Notes under the pieces: generated by a model | Told to the model about the DNA's origin: nothing | Seen by the model: only the letters and a program-made list of their open reading frames with translations | Databases searched by the model: none | In this document: positions 46,985 to 58,260 of the stretch, piece by piece | Layout of the letters: each line of letters begins with the position of its first letter | Numbering within the stretch: the stretch's first letter is position 1 | Program-made: the position numbers and the translations under genes | Assembly: GCA_964016875.1 (NCBI GenBank) | Contig: OZ024726.1 | Span: 29,563,503 to 29,627,502, forward strand | Direction of reading: 5' to 3' | DNA: 64,000 nucleotides | DNA from: Fallopia convolvulus | Taxonomy: Eukaryota; Streptophyta; Magnoliopsida; Caryophyllales; Polygonaceae

Positions 46985-47959
46985 ATGTACATCCTTAAAG
47001 AATTATAACAGTTTTAAAGTTCCTATTAAAAGCTCACTTTATATGACTTTAAATTAAAAGACAAACTTTTAAAGTATAGAAAATTATTTCATGTATGACG
47101 TAAAGTATTTCTAACCTTTGAAGGAGAGGTTAAAGATTTTTGATTATAGCTTCTATCTCGGGTTTGGGGAATTCCAATTATCATTTAAGGAAAAATTCTT
47201 TGAGTCTTAATTCTTTGATTATAGGAAAAATTGGTGTACTTAATTCAAATAAAGTTTGTAGATAAGAAGTCGGTATGTTAACGCTTTAGTAGAACTTGGT
47301 TTTTAAAACTCTGGAATAAGACTTTGTAAATGATTCCGATTTCTAGGAACTTATTGTCTTATAGTTTCTACTTATAAATTACTCTTATATGAGTTTTGAT
47401 TTTAGACTTTCTATGAGTAACTTTAGAGTTTTCTTTAAAGTACTTGGAAGAAGTTTTTAAGGCATTCTCGGATATAAAGTTTAGACATAAAATATTAAAT
47501 TTAAGACTTTTCATTTTCTTGGTCCTATTAAGGAGTCTAGGATTTTTCTCTTGGTCATTTTATTTTAAGAAGTAATTTCTTGATCACTAACAAGTTTCCT
47601 AGAGTGAAGATGTAAATCTTTAGCCATAATTTTCTAAGAAGTGTTTAGAGTCTCTAATAGTTAGAACGTTCCTACTACTTGAGTTTTCGAAAGATAGAGA
47701 GGAATTTCGTACAATTGGTAGTTATAGAACTAAGTGTTTGGTATCTAAAGTTTTTAACATTTTCAAAAGATTCTTCTTAGCTAAGAATTTGAATTTGGAA
47801 AGTTAATACTCTTAAGTCTTCTTTAAAGGATGTAAAATGGAAATTTTTTCCTATAAGTGGAAGGTTTATGTAGCGGAAGTAAAAAGTTAAAGTTTAAAAG
47901 TTCTCGGTTTTCGTAAAATTCGGTTTTAAAAGTTTTCGGTTTTGAAAACAAAACATTTA
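46985..47959 (-). other. 5' leader of element D
   Basis: 975 bp between primer site and ORF1, AT-rich, no gene. Confidence 0.6.
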
Positions 47960-47971
47960 GCTCTGATACCA
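47960..47971 (-). other. Primer binding site of element D
   Basis: The minus strand reads TGGTATCAGAGC, 4 bp after the LTR end GGTGTTACA. Complementary to initiator Met tRNA; sets direction and left boundary of the 5' LTR. Confidence 0.9.
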
Positions 47972-49335
47972 CAATTGTAACACCCCTATTTTTACAACAT
48001 TGGGTATTACCGCAAGTGACCTTGGATTTTACCGTCCAAAGTCACCCAAGGCTTTTAGAATGATATAGAACGATAAAATGCGTAAATAAACATAATTATA
48101 TAAGTAAAAAGGTGCTCTCGAAAGAGACTTTGTTTGTACAAATCATCTTACAGTGCTTTTAAACATAATGCTTGTTCGGAAATGAAACACAAAACCAACT
48201 TGTCCTTGAAACATAACGAAAGTAAAACAAAATGATATGAGAAGTACATCTTGAAAATCCTCGTACTTCCTTCGTCTTCACTTCACGCCTTGATGGGATT
48301 CCTAGATTCTGACATAATTCGCGAGGGGCGAGAGAATGCCAGGCAAACATGCAGAAAAGAAGAATTAGTCTAAGAGACTAAGCAAGCGGGAATGGAACTT
48401 CCCGAGGGTATTTTGGTAATTTCAAGTATTATCCAAAGAGATATTAGGGTTGTGTTTACGATGAGGCTTATTTATGTGGGGCTTAAGTACTACAAAGGAG
48501 AGCATATCATAAGCGGAGATAGCTCGATAACGGGAGAAGAGCTACTAGATTGTAGACTTCTTTTGGAATCGAAAGTATGTTGGAAACGTTATTAATTCAT
48601 ACAAGTTAAAAACCTCTCGCGCCCTGAGCGAACCGAGAGCCGGATCGATCATTTGAGACCGGTCCAGTTTTGGTATCTTAAATGTGCATTGGGCACTTAT
48701 CTTGTATAGTGACGAAAGGTATTCGATTTCGTTAATGATTTTTAATAAAAAGTGGTGGGACTCGGATGACCCGAGCCACCGAGGGAAAAACTCAGTTTCC
48801 CGACACTTAGCTAGAGTGCGCACATCCCTCCTTGCAATCGGAGCGGATCGGATCATGATCCCGAAAGTCGTACTTCAAACACGTAGGCACTTACGACTTA
48901 GTAGGGTTATATAGAGGCGTCGGTTATTCCGTGCCCCTCACTAGTTTATTCCATGTTGATCTCTGAACGAGACCATAACAACCAAGGCCAACAATCATAC
49001 TAGCATAAATAGTCCTATCAAATAATAATAGCGAACTATACTAACAATGGTCGTTATATCTAGCAATCGATATTTCCTAGATTCATTCGTTATTTAGCAC
49101 ACAAGTTGTTCTCAACATCGAGAATTTTACGGAAGTGAAATATAAAGGTTACAAGGGGAAAATTCCACTTGCCTTAGCTTTTACGATTGTGTACGAACGA
49201 ACGAACGGAAGTCGTTGACTTTACTCGGAACGGAGACTCGACCTATCGACACGAGAGGTACGAACGAACTTTAATAAGAATTTCTTTAATTCTTCTAAAG
49301 TTTTAAACATCTCTTATGTTCTTTTTATAAGAGAA

Positions 49336-50222
49336 CTAGTTATACCCGTCGTGCCATGCACGACTATATGAAATTAATACTTAATTTATTTAATGAATAT
49401 AATTTTAATTTAATATAAAAAAACTTTTTTATTAAAAAATTATATAAAATTTTACAATTGGTGTCATGTGAAACAAGACCAAAATTATTAAGGTGAGTAT
49501 ACTATAATTTTGATCGCTTAATGATAATTTATTTATGCAAAAATATAAATAAAAATTATTTGAATTAGAATCATTTAATTTTTAAAAATCTTTTACAAAA
49601 AATTAAAAACGATAAAAATAATCTAACTTCTTGTAAATTTTTTTATCAAATTCAATTCTTAAAAATATTTGAATAAAAATAAAAAATATACTTAATAAGA
49701 AACGATGTAAAAATATAAATAAATAATGAATTTTTTTAATGATAAGAAATCATTTATTTTTACATAAATAAATCAAAAAGAAAATTAAGGAAAAAATAAC
49801 ATATTTTTTAATATCAAAAGTCAATTTAGGCAAGTAATTATCTAGATTGAAAGTTCTATTTTTTATATAAATTATATTTAAGATAAAATTCGAATTTAAT
49901 TTTTTTTTCATATAAATAGATAGAAATTTCATTGTAAAAACTAAATTAATATATCTATCTTAATATATAATATCTAATATTCTACTCCTAATTCCTAATA
50001 TATAATAGATAACATCTTTATTATAGATAGAATCTTTTTCTAGATTATTTTATCATATTTTTATATTATCCTACAATAATATCAACATATATAAATTTCC
50101 AAAATAAAAAATCCAACGTGGCAAAATCCTAGGTGGCTTAACGTGGGAACGACACGTAGGAAAATCCTAGGTGGCGCAACGTGGTGTCCTTATTCCTTGC
50201 GTCTTTTATATATATACATAGA
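49336..50222 (-). mobile_element. Non-autonomous Helitron
   Basis: 887 bp. On the minus strand it begins TCTATGTATATATATAAAAG and ends in a perfect hairpin (stem GTCGTGC/GCACGAC, loop of 3, at 49348-49364) followed by GGGTATAACTAG. It lies exactly between A and T, and the left LTR of D has the empty site AGAGAA^TTAATT near 35705-35714. TC start, hairpin, CTAG end and A/T insertion are the standard Helitron marks. No RepHel gene. Near its 5' end TCCTAGGTGGC is repeated with AACGTGG (about 50120-50180). Confidence 0.92.
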
Positions 50223-50984
50223 TTAATTTCTAAATTATTATAATAATAATTTAGGTGGAGATGAATAAAATAATAATATTCCTTATTATTATTTTATATT
50301 GGTAATATCCTTTTATTTCTTATAGATTCTTATTCTTAATATTTAAACATTTTCATTTTGGAAAACCAATAATTTCCTTATTTAATTTATTAAAATATTC
50401 TTTTAATTTTACTTGCTAACTTCTTAATATAAATAAGCAAGGACACCTTATAAAAGCATATGATATCATATTTTACCTAAAAAGGTATTATGAATTTACT
50501 TCAACCTTAAGATTATAAAAGTCTTTTATAACCCTATTAAGATGTTTCAACTTAGAGTTATTATTTTTTTATTTTCAATCATATCCATATAGTACTTTAA
50601 AATATTATTTTCTCCATAAAGAATATTTTATTAATATCCATTATTTTAGTAAGACCTTGTCTAGTTATAAAAAACCATATTATAAAGAGATAAAATAATA
50701 ATAATCCACTTTCTTAGTAGTTTCCATAACTATAACTTTTCTATTTACTTTATAAGGTAAGCTTTCCAAACTTAACATAATATTAAATTAATCTTATTTA
50801 TTTTATTCCCATATTTCTTTCCATCTCTATAGTTTGCATAAAACATGATCATGGCTTATAAATATCTTACTTTATAATTATAGTTCATCATTATAATATC
50901 TTAGGTTATAAAATAATATCTTTTCCATATCTTACAATATCTTTTCATGCAAGGCATCCTTTATCTCTTATCCATATTAATAAC

Positions 50985-50987
<3 letters not shown>

Positions 50988-51031
<44 letters not shown>
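50988..51031. repeat. (TA)n microsatellite
   Basis: About 22 TA units in the right LTR of D, at the site where the left LTR holds the 3.4-kb TIR element. Confidence 0.9.
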
Positions 51032-51034
<3 letters not shown>

Positions 51035-52970
51035 CTCATCTATAGAAATCTCTACACCTAGAGATATGTTAAACCAATATTTTATTAAATGATAAATTTA
51101 GTAATATAACCATCATTAATATAATTATATTCATATAGCTTTTTAAGACCAAGGTTTAACATTATTCAAATTATTAAATATTCATTAACTTGAATTTAAT
51201 ATTCCATTTGCATTAATTTATAACTCTTTTATCCACTTAAGGTCATAAACTTATAACCTTATCATTATTAGGAAATTCTTTTATTATTCAAAGCATGCAA
51301 GTTGATAAATTAAATACAACCTATTAAAAATACACTTTCCATATTTATATTTCCAAATGATTATTAAATCTTCTTATGATATAGAAAGTCCATAATGCCC
51401 TTATCATATTATATCTTTTATGACTAGTGTAAACTATTTTATTATTATATTATTTTCATCTTATCATAAACTCCTTTTTAAAGACTTGCAACTCCTTCTT
51501 ATGATATAAAAGGTATTAAGATAATATTTAATATATTTATTCTAGTCATTTACTTACATAGTAAGTTTCCAATATTATGTTAAAAGTAATATATCATACT
51601 TTCCATATAATATTATCAAGAGAAAATCCTTATCTTATTAAAAAGGGTTTTCATGTCATAAGATTTATAAATATTTTATTTGTTCAAATATTATAATATT
51701 GATAGTATATCTTTTCTAACAACTTAGGTCTAGGTCTTTGTTTATATTATAAACTTTAAGTAATGTACACATACTATTATAATATTCTTTCCAAGTATAT
51801 AAAATTAGTGATATTAACCCATTATTTTATTTATAAGGATTTCTATGTCTATTGAGATTTTATTTTATAAAAATAAACATGCATAATATTAATTATTTTT
51901 ATGCACAAGGGAATTAATAAAATTGGTTTATCTTCCCTAACAACTTAGATCTTTTTATATTTATAATAACTTCCCATATAATATACATATGATTTATATT
52001 ACACTTTCCATGTAATTGATTTAATGATGAAAATAACATTATTTTATTTAAAAAGATTTTCATGGTCTAGGGATATTATTTTATAAACTAACATGCAAGC
52101 TAGTTTTATTCAATTTAATTAAGTAGTTATCATATAAATGTGAAAAAATATTTTATAAATATTTATAATTAGAATATAAGTCGGGAAATTATGCCTAGCG
52201 AAAACGAGAGTGAAATGGGGCACGAATTTCGAGGTGGGTGAGTTTGGGCTCTGTTTCTCTTCCTTTTCCATTCATAAAAATCCTGATGGGCTAATCAAAT
52301 GTATTTGGGCCTAATAAAAATTTCAGCCCAAATATTACCCCAATGTATCAGCCCATACTCCTCCTTCTTCTTCCCTTCTACGTTGGAAATAACAGAGACA
52401 CAAGATGGATGGACGACGGACACACGAGCACGACCAGGTGGCCGGTGGTGGCGGAAAACTCCGGCGAGGTGGTCGTCTGGCGGCGTGCGCGGCCCTGGTG
52501 CTGGCCCGGACGGAGGTCGCAGGTGGTTGGCGGCCCAAGGAGTGGAGAAAAGAGGGTTTTGGGGATTTTTTCCAAAAAAAATCAGATTTGGGGAAAATTG
52601 AATTTAGGCTGGATTTTGACAATTTGGAGAGCAATAAGGCTTTGGGAGAGAGTGAAGAGAGATTGTGTGTCTTCTAAGAGGAGAAATCAGTCCTTTATAT
52701 AGGAAATTTCATGGAGCTTGGTGATCCATGGCTATGGCATCTCACCAATGGAGAGGAGGGAGATGGAAGGGGATTGGGCAATTGTGTGTTTGTTTGAGGG
52801 TGATGTTGAATGATGCAATAAGGGGAGTCTTGCAAGCAATTGAGAGAAGTGAAAGTCCTTGATTCATTCTACGTCAAATCAGTCAGGCAAGCTGATTTGA
52901 TGAATTGGGGAAGAAGAAGACATAAGGGAATAAAAGAATAAAAATTCTTTTATGTGTAGATGAATTATAA

Positions 52971-53033
52971 TGGCATAGCGGGTTGGAGTGTGTGTTTGTG
53001 ATGAGAGGAGCGAGAGGTCTCGGGTTCGAGTCC
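52971..53033 (+). promoter_or_regulatory. Pol III-type A and B boxes in the right LTR of D
   Basis: Same boxes as at 42094-42155: TGGCATAGCGGG (52971-52982) and GGTTCGAGTCC (53023-53033). This copy has one more G before the B box, giving a T-stem-like TCGGG/CCCGG. Confidence 0.6.
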
Positions 53034-53432
53034 CGGCTCTCAACTCCTTTTTATTTGTTTTGCCTTGAATTATTTTCAGCCTTGTAATATTCCAATATTA
53101 ATAAAATTTCGGAATTTAATAACCCTCCATTTTATTTGGTTGATTTTTACACTTTAATAATCCTTTATCATATTTTTATAATTTATAATGAAAATTATAA
53201 AAATAACTAAATTCTCTTTTTAAGAGAGAGAAAAAATATTTAAATACTTATCCGACCTGCATAATATAATTACTGAAATTCTTAATTGTCATTGTAATAA
53301 ACTTTTACGACCTCTTTATAATTTAATATGAGATTATAAAGATTATTAAATTCCCTACTTTAGAGAAAAAAAAATTATTGGGATAAATATCCGTTTTATT
53401 TTATTTAGAATTTTAGCGGATATTATAGATAA

Positions 53433-54950
53433 TATGCCCGAAACCTTGCAATGGATGAACATGGGACCTCCACCGGGTTGTCCGTTCGAGGTCCCTCTAG
53501 GGTGGGCGTATAACGTCCCCCAAAACCCTTACCCATTTCAGGGGTACGAACCGGGTGGCATTCCCGTGAACCCATATCCCTATCCGGGATATGGGCAATA
53601 CCAGTAGGGGTTCGCCCCTTCTCCCGGCCACGGCCAGGCACCTTCGGTGTCCGCGTACGCCCCCATTTCCGAGCCTAGACAACCCCACTCTGAGTACGTA
53701 CCCGCGTACGTCCCGGGAGCCGTGCTGGGGCGCGAGGCATCAACCAACGGCTCGTCTACGGAGAGGCCGTCCGGGACCCCATGTAGATTTCGAGATCTCG
53801 CTCGCAGCGTTCCTGGATGCAAGACCCGGAACTATACGAAACGGCGGGGAGCGCGATGCACACCCGAAAGTCACGCTCGCGACGTCGCCATGTTGAGGCT
53901 GGAAGCCTCTCACACTTCGTGGACAAGATTCAAAGCGCACCGATGCCCAAGGGCTTCCATAGGCCTTAGATTGGATTTTACGATGGCGCGGCAGACCCGG
54001 AAGAACATGTGAAGCACTTCGCTGTTCAGATGAACGTTAATTCTTACAACGATGCCATCTTCTACCGCGTTTTACCGACCACCTTGGAGAAGTCGTGATG
54101 ACGTGATTTATAAGCCTCAAAATCGGGTCTATGGCCTCATTCGCTCAACTGTGCGAGTCCTTCATCGCGCACTTCAGTGGCTCGAGGAAGCGCAAGAAAA
54201 ACATGCGGGATCTCCGTGGCATCGAACAGGGGGAGGGCAAGTCGCTGGGCACCTTTTTTACAAGATTCTTAACCGCGGTTGTCGAGATCGCACAAATCGA
54301 CGAGGCTTCGGTGCGAGACACCCTCATGGGCAACCTATGCCACAGGGCTTTCAAGAATTACATTTTCCTAAAGTTTCTGGCGACGTATGACAGCCTGTGC
54401 GCCCAAATCACGGCCCAGGTATACGACGAGGATGCCACCAACCAAAGCTCTCGGTCGAGGACCGACAAGGAAATTGCGTCCGAGGCTAAGGGAAAGGCAA
54501 AGGTGGGTGTGCCCGCCGCCAAGGATGCGTATGTTACGCAGGCCCAAAACCCCGTCAACAACAACAACAATAACAACCGCAACAACAACAATAGAAACAA
54601 CAATAACAACAACAACCTCAACAACAACAGGAACACCGGCAGTGGGAGCTGGAATTGCTTCCGAGGGAGGCAACGAGGTTATAGGGGAAAGGTCGACCCT
54701 CTGTATAACCCAAATGAGAAGGGGCGTGCCAACCCCGCCTCAAGAGCAAACAACGTGCCAAAGGGCCCGAGCCAGGCCAGAGCCAACAACGTCGAACAGC
54801 AGGCTGCCGTAAAGCAGGCACAGTCCGGGAACACAACGACGCCCGATGTGTATATTCATACCATCTCGGGTGGCCCCTCGTTGGCTGGACCGAGCCAGGC
54901 AGAAAGAAAGAGGTATGCGAGGGTAAGCCATCATAAGCCCTCGGTATTCA
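53433..54950 (+). pseudogene. gag: gag of element C, main part
   Basis: Resumes after D in the frame opened at 34304. The N-terminal part is Pro/Tyr/Gly-rich (NPYPYPGYGQY) and meets a TAG near 53606. The Gag core follows in another frame from 54131: FAQLCESFIAHFSGSRKRKK, LGTFFTRFLTAVVEI. Then a run of about 25 residues that are nearly all Asn, coded mostly by AAC, at 54556-54640, and a basic stretch. The typical Tat motif HTISGGPSLAG lies near 54866-54898, leading to protease. At least one frame shift lies between 53610 and 54130. Confidence 0.8.
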
Positions 54951-55483
54951 GCGTCGCACAAACCTCGCGGTCCCATGTGGGGCTAACCTTCACCTTTGAG
55001 GATGTCGAAGGTCTGCACATGCCACACTCTGACCCTTTGGTGGTGCACTCTCAGCTGGGCTCAAAGATGGTAAAACGGGTATTGGTGGACATGGGATCTT
55101 CCGTGGACATCATGTATTACGGCGCCTTCGAGCAATTGGGCATCTCCGTGACGTCCCTGAAGCCCTACACCGGGAAGCTAACGTCCTTCTCTAGCAACGA
55201 GGTCGATGTCGCGAGCCTCATTGACCTCTGGATGACGTTGGGTACTGGTTCGACGAGGCGAATCGAGATGGTGGAGTTCACCGTGGTGCGTTTACCCTCG
55301 GTGTATAACGCAATCATCGGGAGAATATCCCTGATGAAATTTCAAGCAGTGGTGTCCATCTACCACCTAAAGATGAAGTTCCCCGTCGAGGACGGGGTCG
55401 GTGAGGTTAAGGGCAACCAGGAGGAGGGGCGCGTCTGCTACGCGACCTCCGGTATTCATGGTGGAGGCTACCGGGGAGGCTGA
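54951..55483 (+). pseudogene. Protease region of element C
   Basis: Open in the same frame as gag (54131-55483). TFEDVEGLHMPHSDPLVV precedes RVLVDMGSSVDIMYYGAFEQ, where the catalytic loop reads Asp-Met-Gly-Ser-Ser rather than Asp-Thr-Gly. The later family motif IIGR is present (IIGRISLMKF). The frame shifts at about 55420 and goes on as 55401-55679 before RT. Confidence 0.8.
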
Positions 55484-55682
55484 TCTCGAAGTCCGGGACT
55501 TTACGCTCCCCATCCGAGAGGCAGAAAGAAGGGTTGTCACTCCCTTCGGTAGCAAGGCAGAAAAGATCTACTTGGGCGAGTGCCTCTCCGGGGAGTCAGC
55601 GTCGTCGCTAGAGACCTTACTTGCTGGCTTTCGCGACGTGTTCACGTGGATTGCAAAAGACCACCGCGACATCCCGTGAACT

Positions 55683-56859
55683 GTGGCCCAGCACTCCTTA
55701 AACGTGGATCTCACCGCCCGACCCGTAGTGCAATGCCGAAGGAAAATGAATGAGGAGAGGGAAAGCGCCGCAAACGCCGAGGTAGGAAAGCTGTTGGCCG
55801 CGGGGTTTATCCGCGAGGTCCAGTACCCTAGATGGTTGTCCAACGTTGTGCTAGTCAAAAAGGCCAGCGGGAAGTGGCGCATGTGCGTGGACTTCAAGGA
55901 TCTAAACAAGGTCTGCCCCAAGCACAGTTACCCCCTTCCCTCAATCGACGAGCTAGTCGATTCCACGGCGGGTCACGGGGTCTTGAGCTTCCTCGACGCC
56001 TACTCAGGTTACAATCAGGTTTTGATGAACCCGCGAGATGAGGAAGAGACATCCTTCATCACACAACGCGGGACCTACTGCTACAAGCTCATGCCATTTG
56101 GTTTGAAAAAAGCGGGTGCAACCTTTCAGCGTCTCGTAGATCGAATCTTCAAGAACCATCTGGGAGGAACGTCTTCGCATACGTCGACGACATTGTGGTC
56201 CAAAGAAACCTCATAGGAACATCCGGTCGACCACGCCGACGTTTTTGCGACACTCAGACACAACTAGCTTAGCCTAACTCCTGAGAAATGTGTGTTCGGC
56301 GTGTCCTCGGGGAAGTTCTTGGTTTCATGATCAGCGAGCGGGGGATAGATGTGAACCCCGCAACGATAGAATCAATTCTTTCAATGAGGTCACCCCGATC
56401 TCGAACCGAGGTACAACGGCTCAATGGCGATGTAAACTACCTTGGGAGGTTCTGCTCCCGATTGGCGGACAAGTCACTACCTTTCTTCGCGGCCCTAAAG
56501 AAGAACGACAAGTTTGCCTGAAACGAAGAGCTAGAGATCGCTTTTTCCGGATTGAAGGCAATACTGACAAAGCTCCCCACTTTGTCGCCCCAAAAGGCGG
56601 GCAAGGACGTGCAACTGTATGTGGCCGTAAGCCTAGAAACGTTCAGCGCTGTGCTAACAAGAAAGGCGATGCACCCTGTCTATTTCATCAGCCGCGTGCT
56701 CCAACTTGCGGAGCAGCGGTAGTCCCCATCAAAAAAAATGGCCCTAGTTGTGGTGACCGTTGCTAGGCGCCTGCGCCCTTACTTCCACGCCCACCCTATC
56801 CAGGTCTGATCGCTCTCGGATGCGAGGGTCAAGAGATACAATTTATAACCCGACCCCGT
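55683..56859 (+). pseudogene. Reverse transcriptase and RNase H of element C, cut by E
   Basis: RT palm motifs MCVDFKDLNKVCPKHSYPLP, LSFLDAYSGYNQV and MPFGLKKAGATFQ are clear. The YVDD box is present at about 56178-56189 but in a shifted frame, from a one-base loss near 56168. Connection and RNase H parts follow in several frames (ISERGIDVNPATIESIL; LYVAVSLETFSAVL; HPVYFISRVLQ). Stops are at 56214, 56266, 56520, 56720 and 56806. Sequence stops matching pol at 56859, where the LTR of E starts. Confidence 0.82.
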
Positions 56860-58244
56860 TGTAGTACGTGGTGGGTGTCGAACACTCGGGAAGTCTACTC
56901 GATCGATGTGCCTAGATACTAGGGAGCTAGAAAGGAGAGCCAAAAACAAAGGAAAACAAAGAAAACAGTCGGGACCGACACTGAGGTCACGTCGGGCCCG
57001 ATGTTGGCGACAATAGGAAGTCGGGACCGACGTAGGGTAAGTCGGGCCCGAGGTAGCTGGGTTTGTCGAACTTCAAAGATTAAAAGTAGATCTTGGGCTT
57101 TTGGGTTCCTTCTCTAGTAGATTAAGGCTTATCCACCCCAATTCAAGCAATAAGTGATGATCGGACTAGGATCGAGTGCTTTCGCCCTCGTTCCAACCAC
57201 TTCTACACATCGATCATTGGGGAAATCCCCTTCGAAGCAAGGTCTTGAGATTGACACATGTTCACTTTCGCTACTTTGCCAATCACAAGCCTTGATTCCC
57301 AACTTTCGCAAGGAATTGTAGCTCTATGTAGAGTGGGTTCCTTAGATCAAGCACTCAAGGCTATGGAATTGGGGTTTCTAGCCCAAACCTAGCTAGGGTT
57401 TTCCCCCATAACCCAAGATCAAGGAGATCTACTCCATAAGGCAAACAAAGAAAGCAAACAAATCAAAAGGGAAAGCAATCAACATCATCAATCTCAAAAC
57501 AAAGCAAAGTTTCATTCAAATCAAAAGCAATCCACAAATTCCAATCAAGGGTTTCCAAATCCACAAGATCAAAACAAAGCAAAGCTAATCTATCAACCAA
57601 ACCTATCAATCTTCCTCTCCCTTGGCCGATTCTCTCTCTCTTCCTTCTCCTCTCCTTCCTCCTTGCTCTCCAAGAATCCTCTTGGCTCCCTTGGAATTCC
57701 CCCCTTTTGTGTGTATGAGAGGGCCCTTTCCCTCCTTTTGTGTGTATGAGAGGCCCCTTTCTTAGAAGACAAGAGGGCCTTTTATAGATTAGATGAGGGG
57801 CAAAAGTGGAAGTCCACAAATTCGTGCCTTGGAGCCCAAGTAGTTCGGTGACCGACTCGGACCGACACGGAGGACCTCGGGCCCGAGTTACTGTGCATCT
57901 CGGTCCGAGGTTGGAAACTTCAAAGTCGGGCCCGACGTGGTTGCAACTCGGTCCTGACCTCGTTCCACCTTCTTCTTAGTTGGCTTCTCTTGTTCTTCTT
58001 CATGGCTTGCTTCTCTCTTTCCCGCTTTAGCTCGGCCTTTGCTCCATGTCTCGACCCTCCTTCAAATCGATCCTCGATTCATGCCAAATTACCTACAAAA
58101 CACATAAAATGCGCATAGTCTCCGAATCTCATAGAAATACGGGAACTAAGCTAAAAAGGAACAAAACGCACAAGAAAAGGGGAAAAAGAAACATATTTAC
58201 AAAGGAAATCACATATGAAAACACCACCAAATAGAGAGACATCA
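56860..58244 (-). repeat. 3' LTR of Athila element E
   Basis: About 1.38 kb. Minus-strand TATA box CTATAAAAGG at 57778-57787. TTTTGTGTGTATGAGAGG is duplicated in tandem (about 57706-57755). Repeated TCGGGCCCGA and TCGG(G/T)(A/C)CCGA units at 56970-57060 and 57845-57955. The right boundary (TGATGTC or TGTCTC on minus) is uncertain by a few bases. Confidence 0.75.
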
Positions 58245-58250
58245 AAATAC

Positions 58251-58260
58251 CCCATACTTA
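58251..58260 (-). other. Polypurine tract of element E
   Basis: The minus strand reads AAGTATGGGG just before the LTR start, preceded by GAGGACAAGCAAG, a common context in plant Ty3 elements. Confidence 0.65.

Larger units (their letters stand above)
34345..53427 (-). mobile_element. Giant gag-only LTR retrotransposon D
   Basis: 19.1 kb on the minus strand: right LTR (5') 47976-53427, primer site 47960-47971, extra ORF 46187-46876, gag about 44000-45143, polypurine tract about 42550-42562, left LTR (3') 34345-42549. Exact 5-bp duplication gataa at 34340-34344 and 53428-53432. LTR ends TGTAATATCC and GGGTGTTACA on the minus strand. After removing later insertions both LTRs are about 4.6 kb and look alike over nearly their whole length. 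Between gag and the polypurine tract are only 1.4 kb with no PR, RT, RNase H or IN. Confidence 0.9.
47976..53427 (-). repeat. Right (5') LTR of element D, with Helitron
   Basis: 5452 bp including the Helitron at 49336-50222. TATA box (minus) at 52692-52703. Contains the pol III boxes (52971-53033) and a (TA)n tract. No gene; the frames at 52299-52702 are the same GC-rich leader seen in the other LTR. Confidence 0.9.
33208..56859 (+). mobile_element. Tat-lineage Ty3 element C, split by D and cut by E
   Basis: 5' LTR and primer site at 33208-34246, start of gag at 34304, then element D (34345-53427), then the rest of gag, PR, RT and part of RNase H up to 56859, where element E begins. The rest of pol and the 3' LTR should lie right of the window. 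Motifs HTISGGPSLAG and TFEDVEGLHMPHSDPL are typical of Tat. Stops and frame shifts in every domain. The 5' boundary (TGATATGATG at 33208) is my best guess. Confidence 0.83.
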
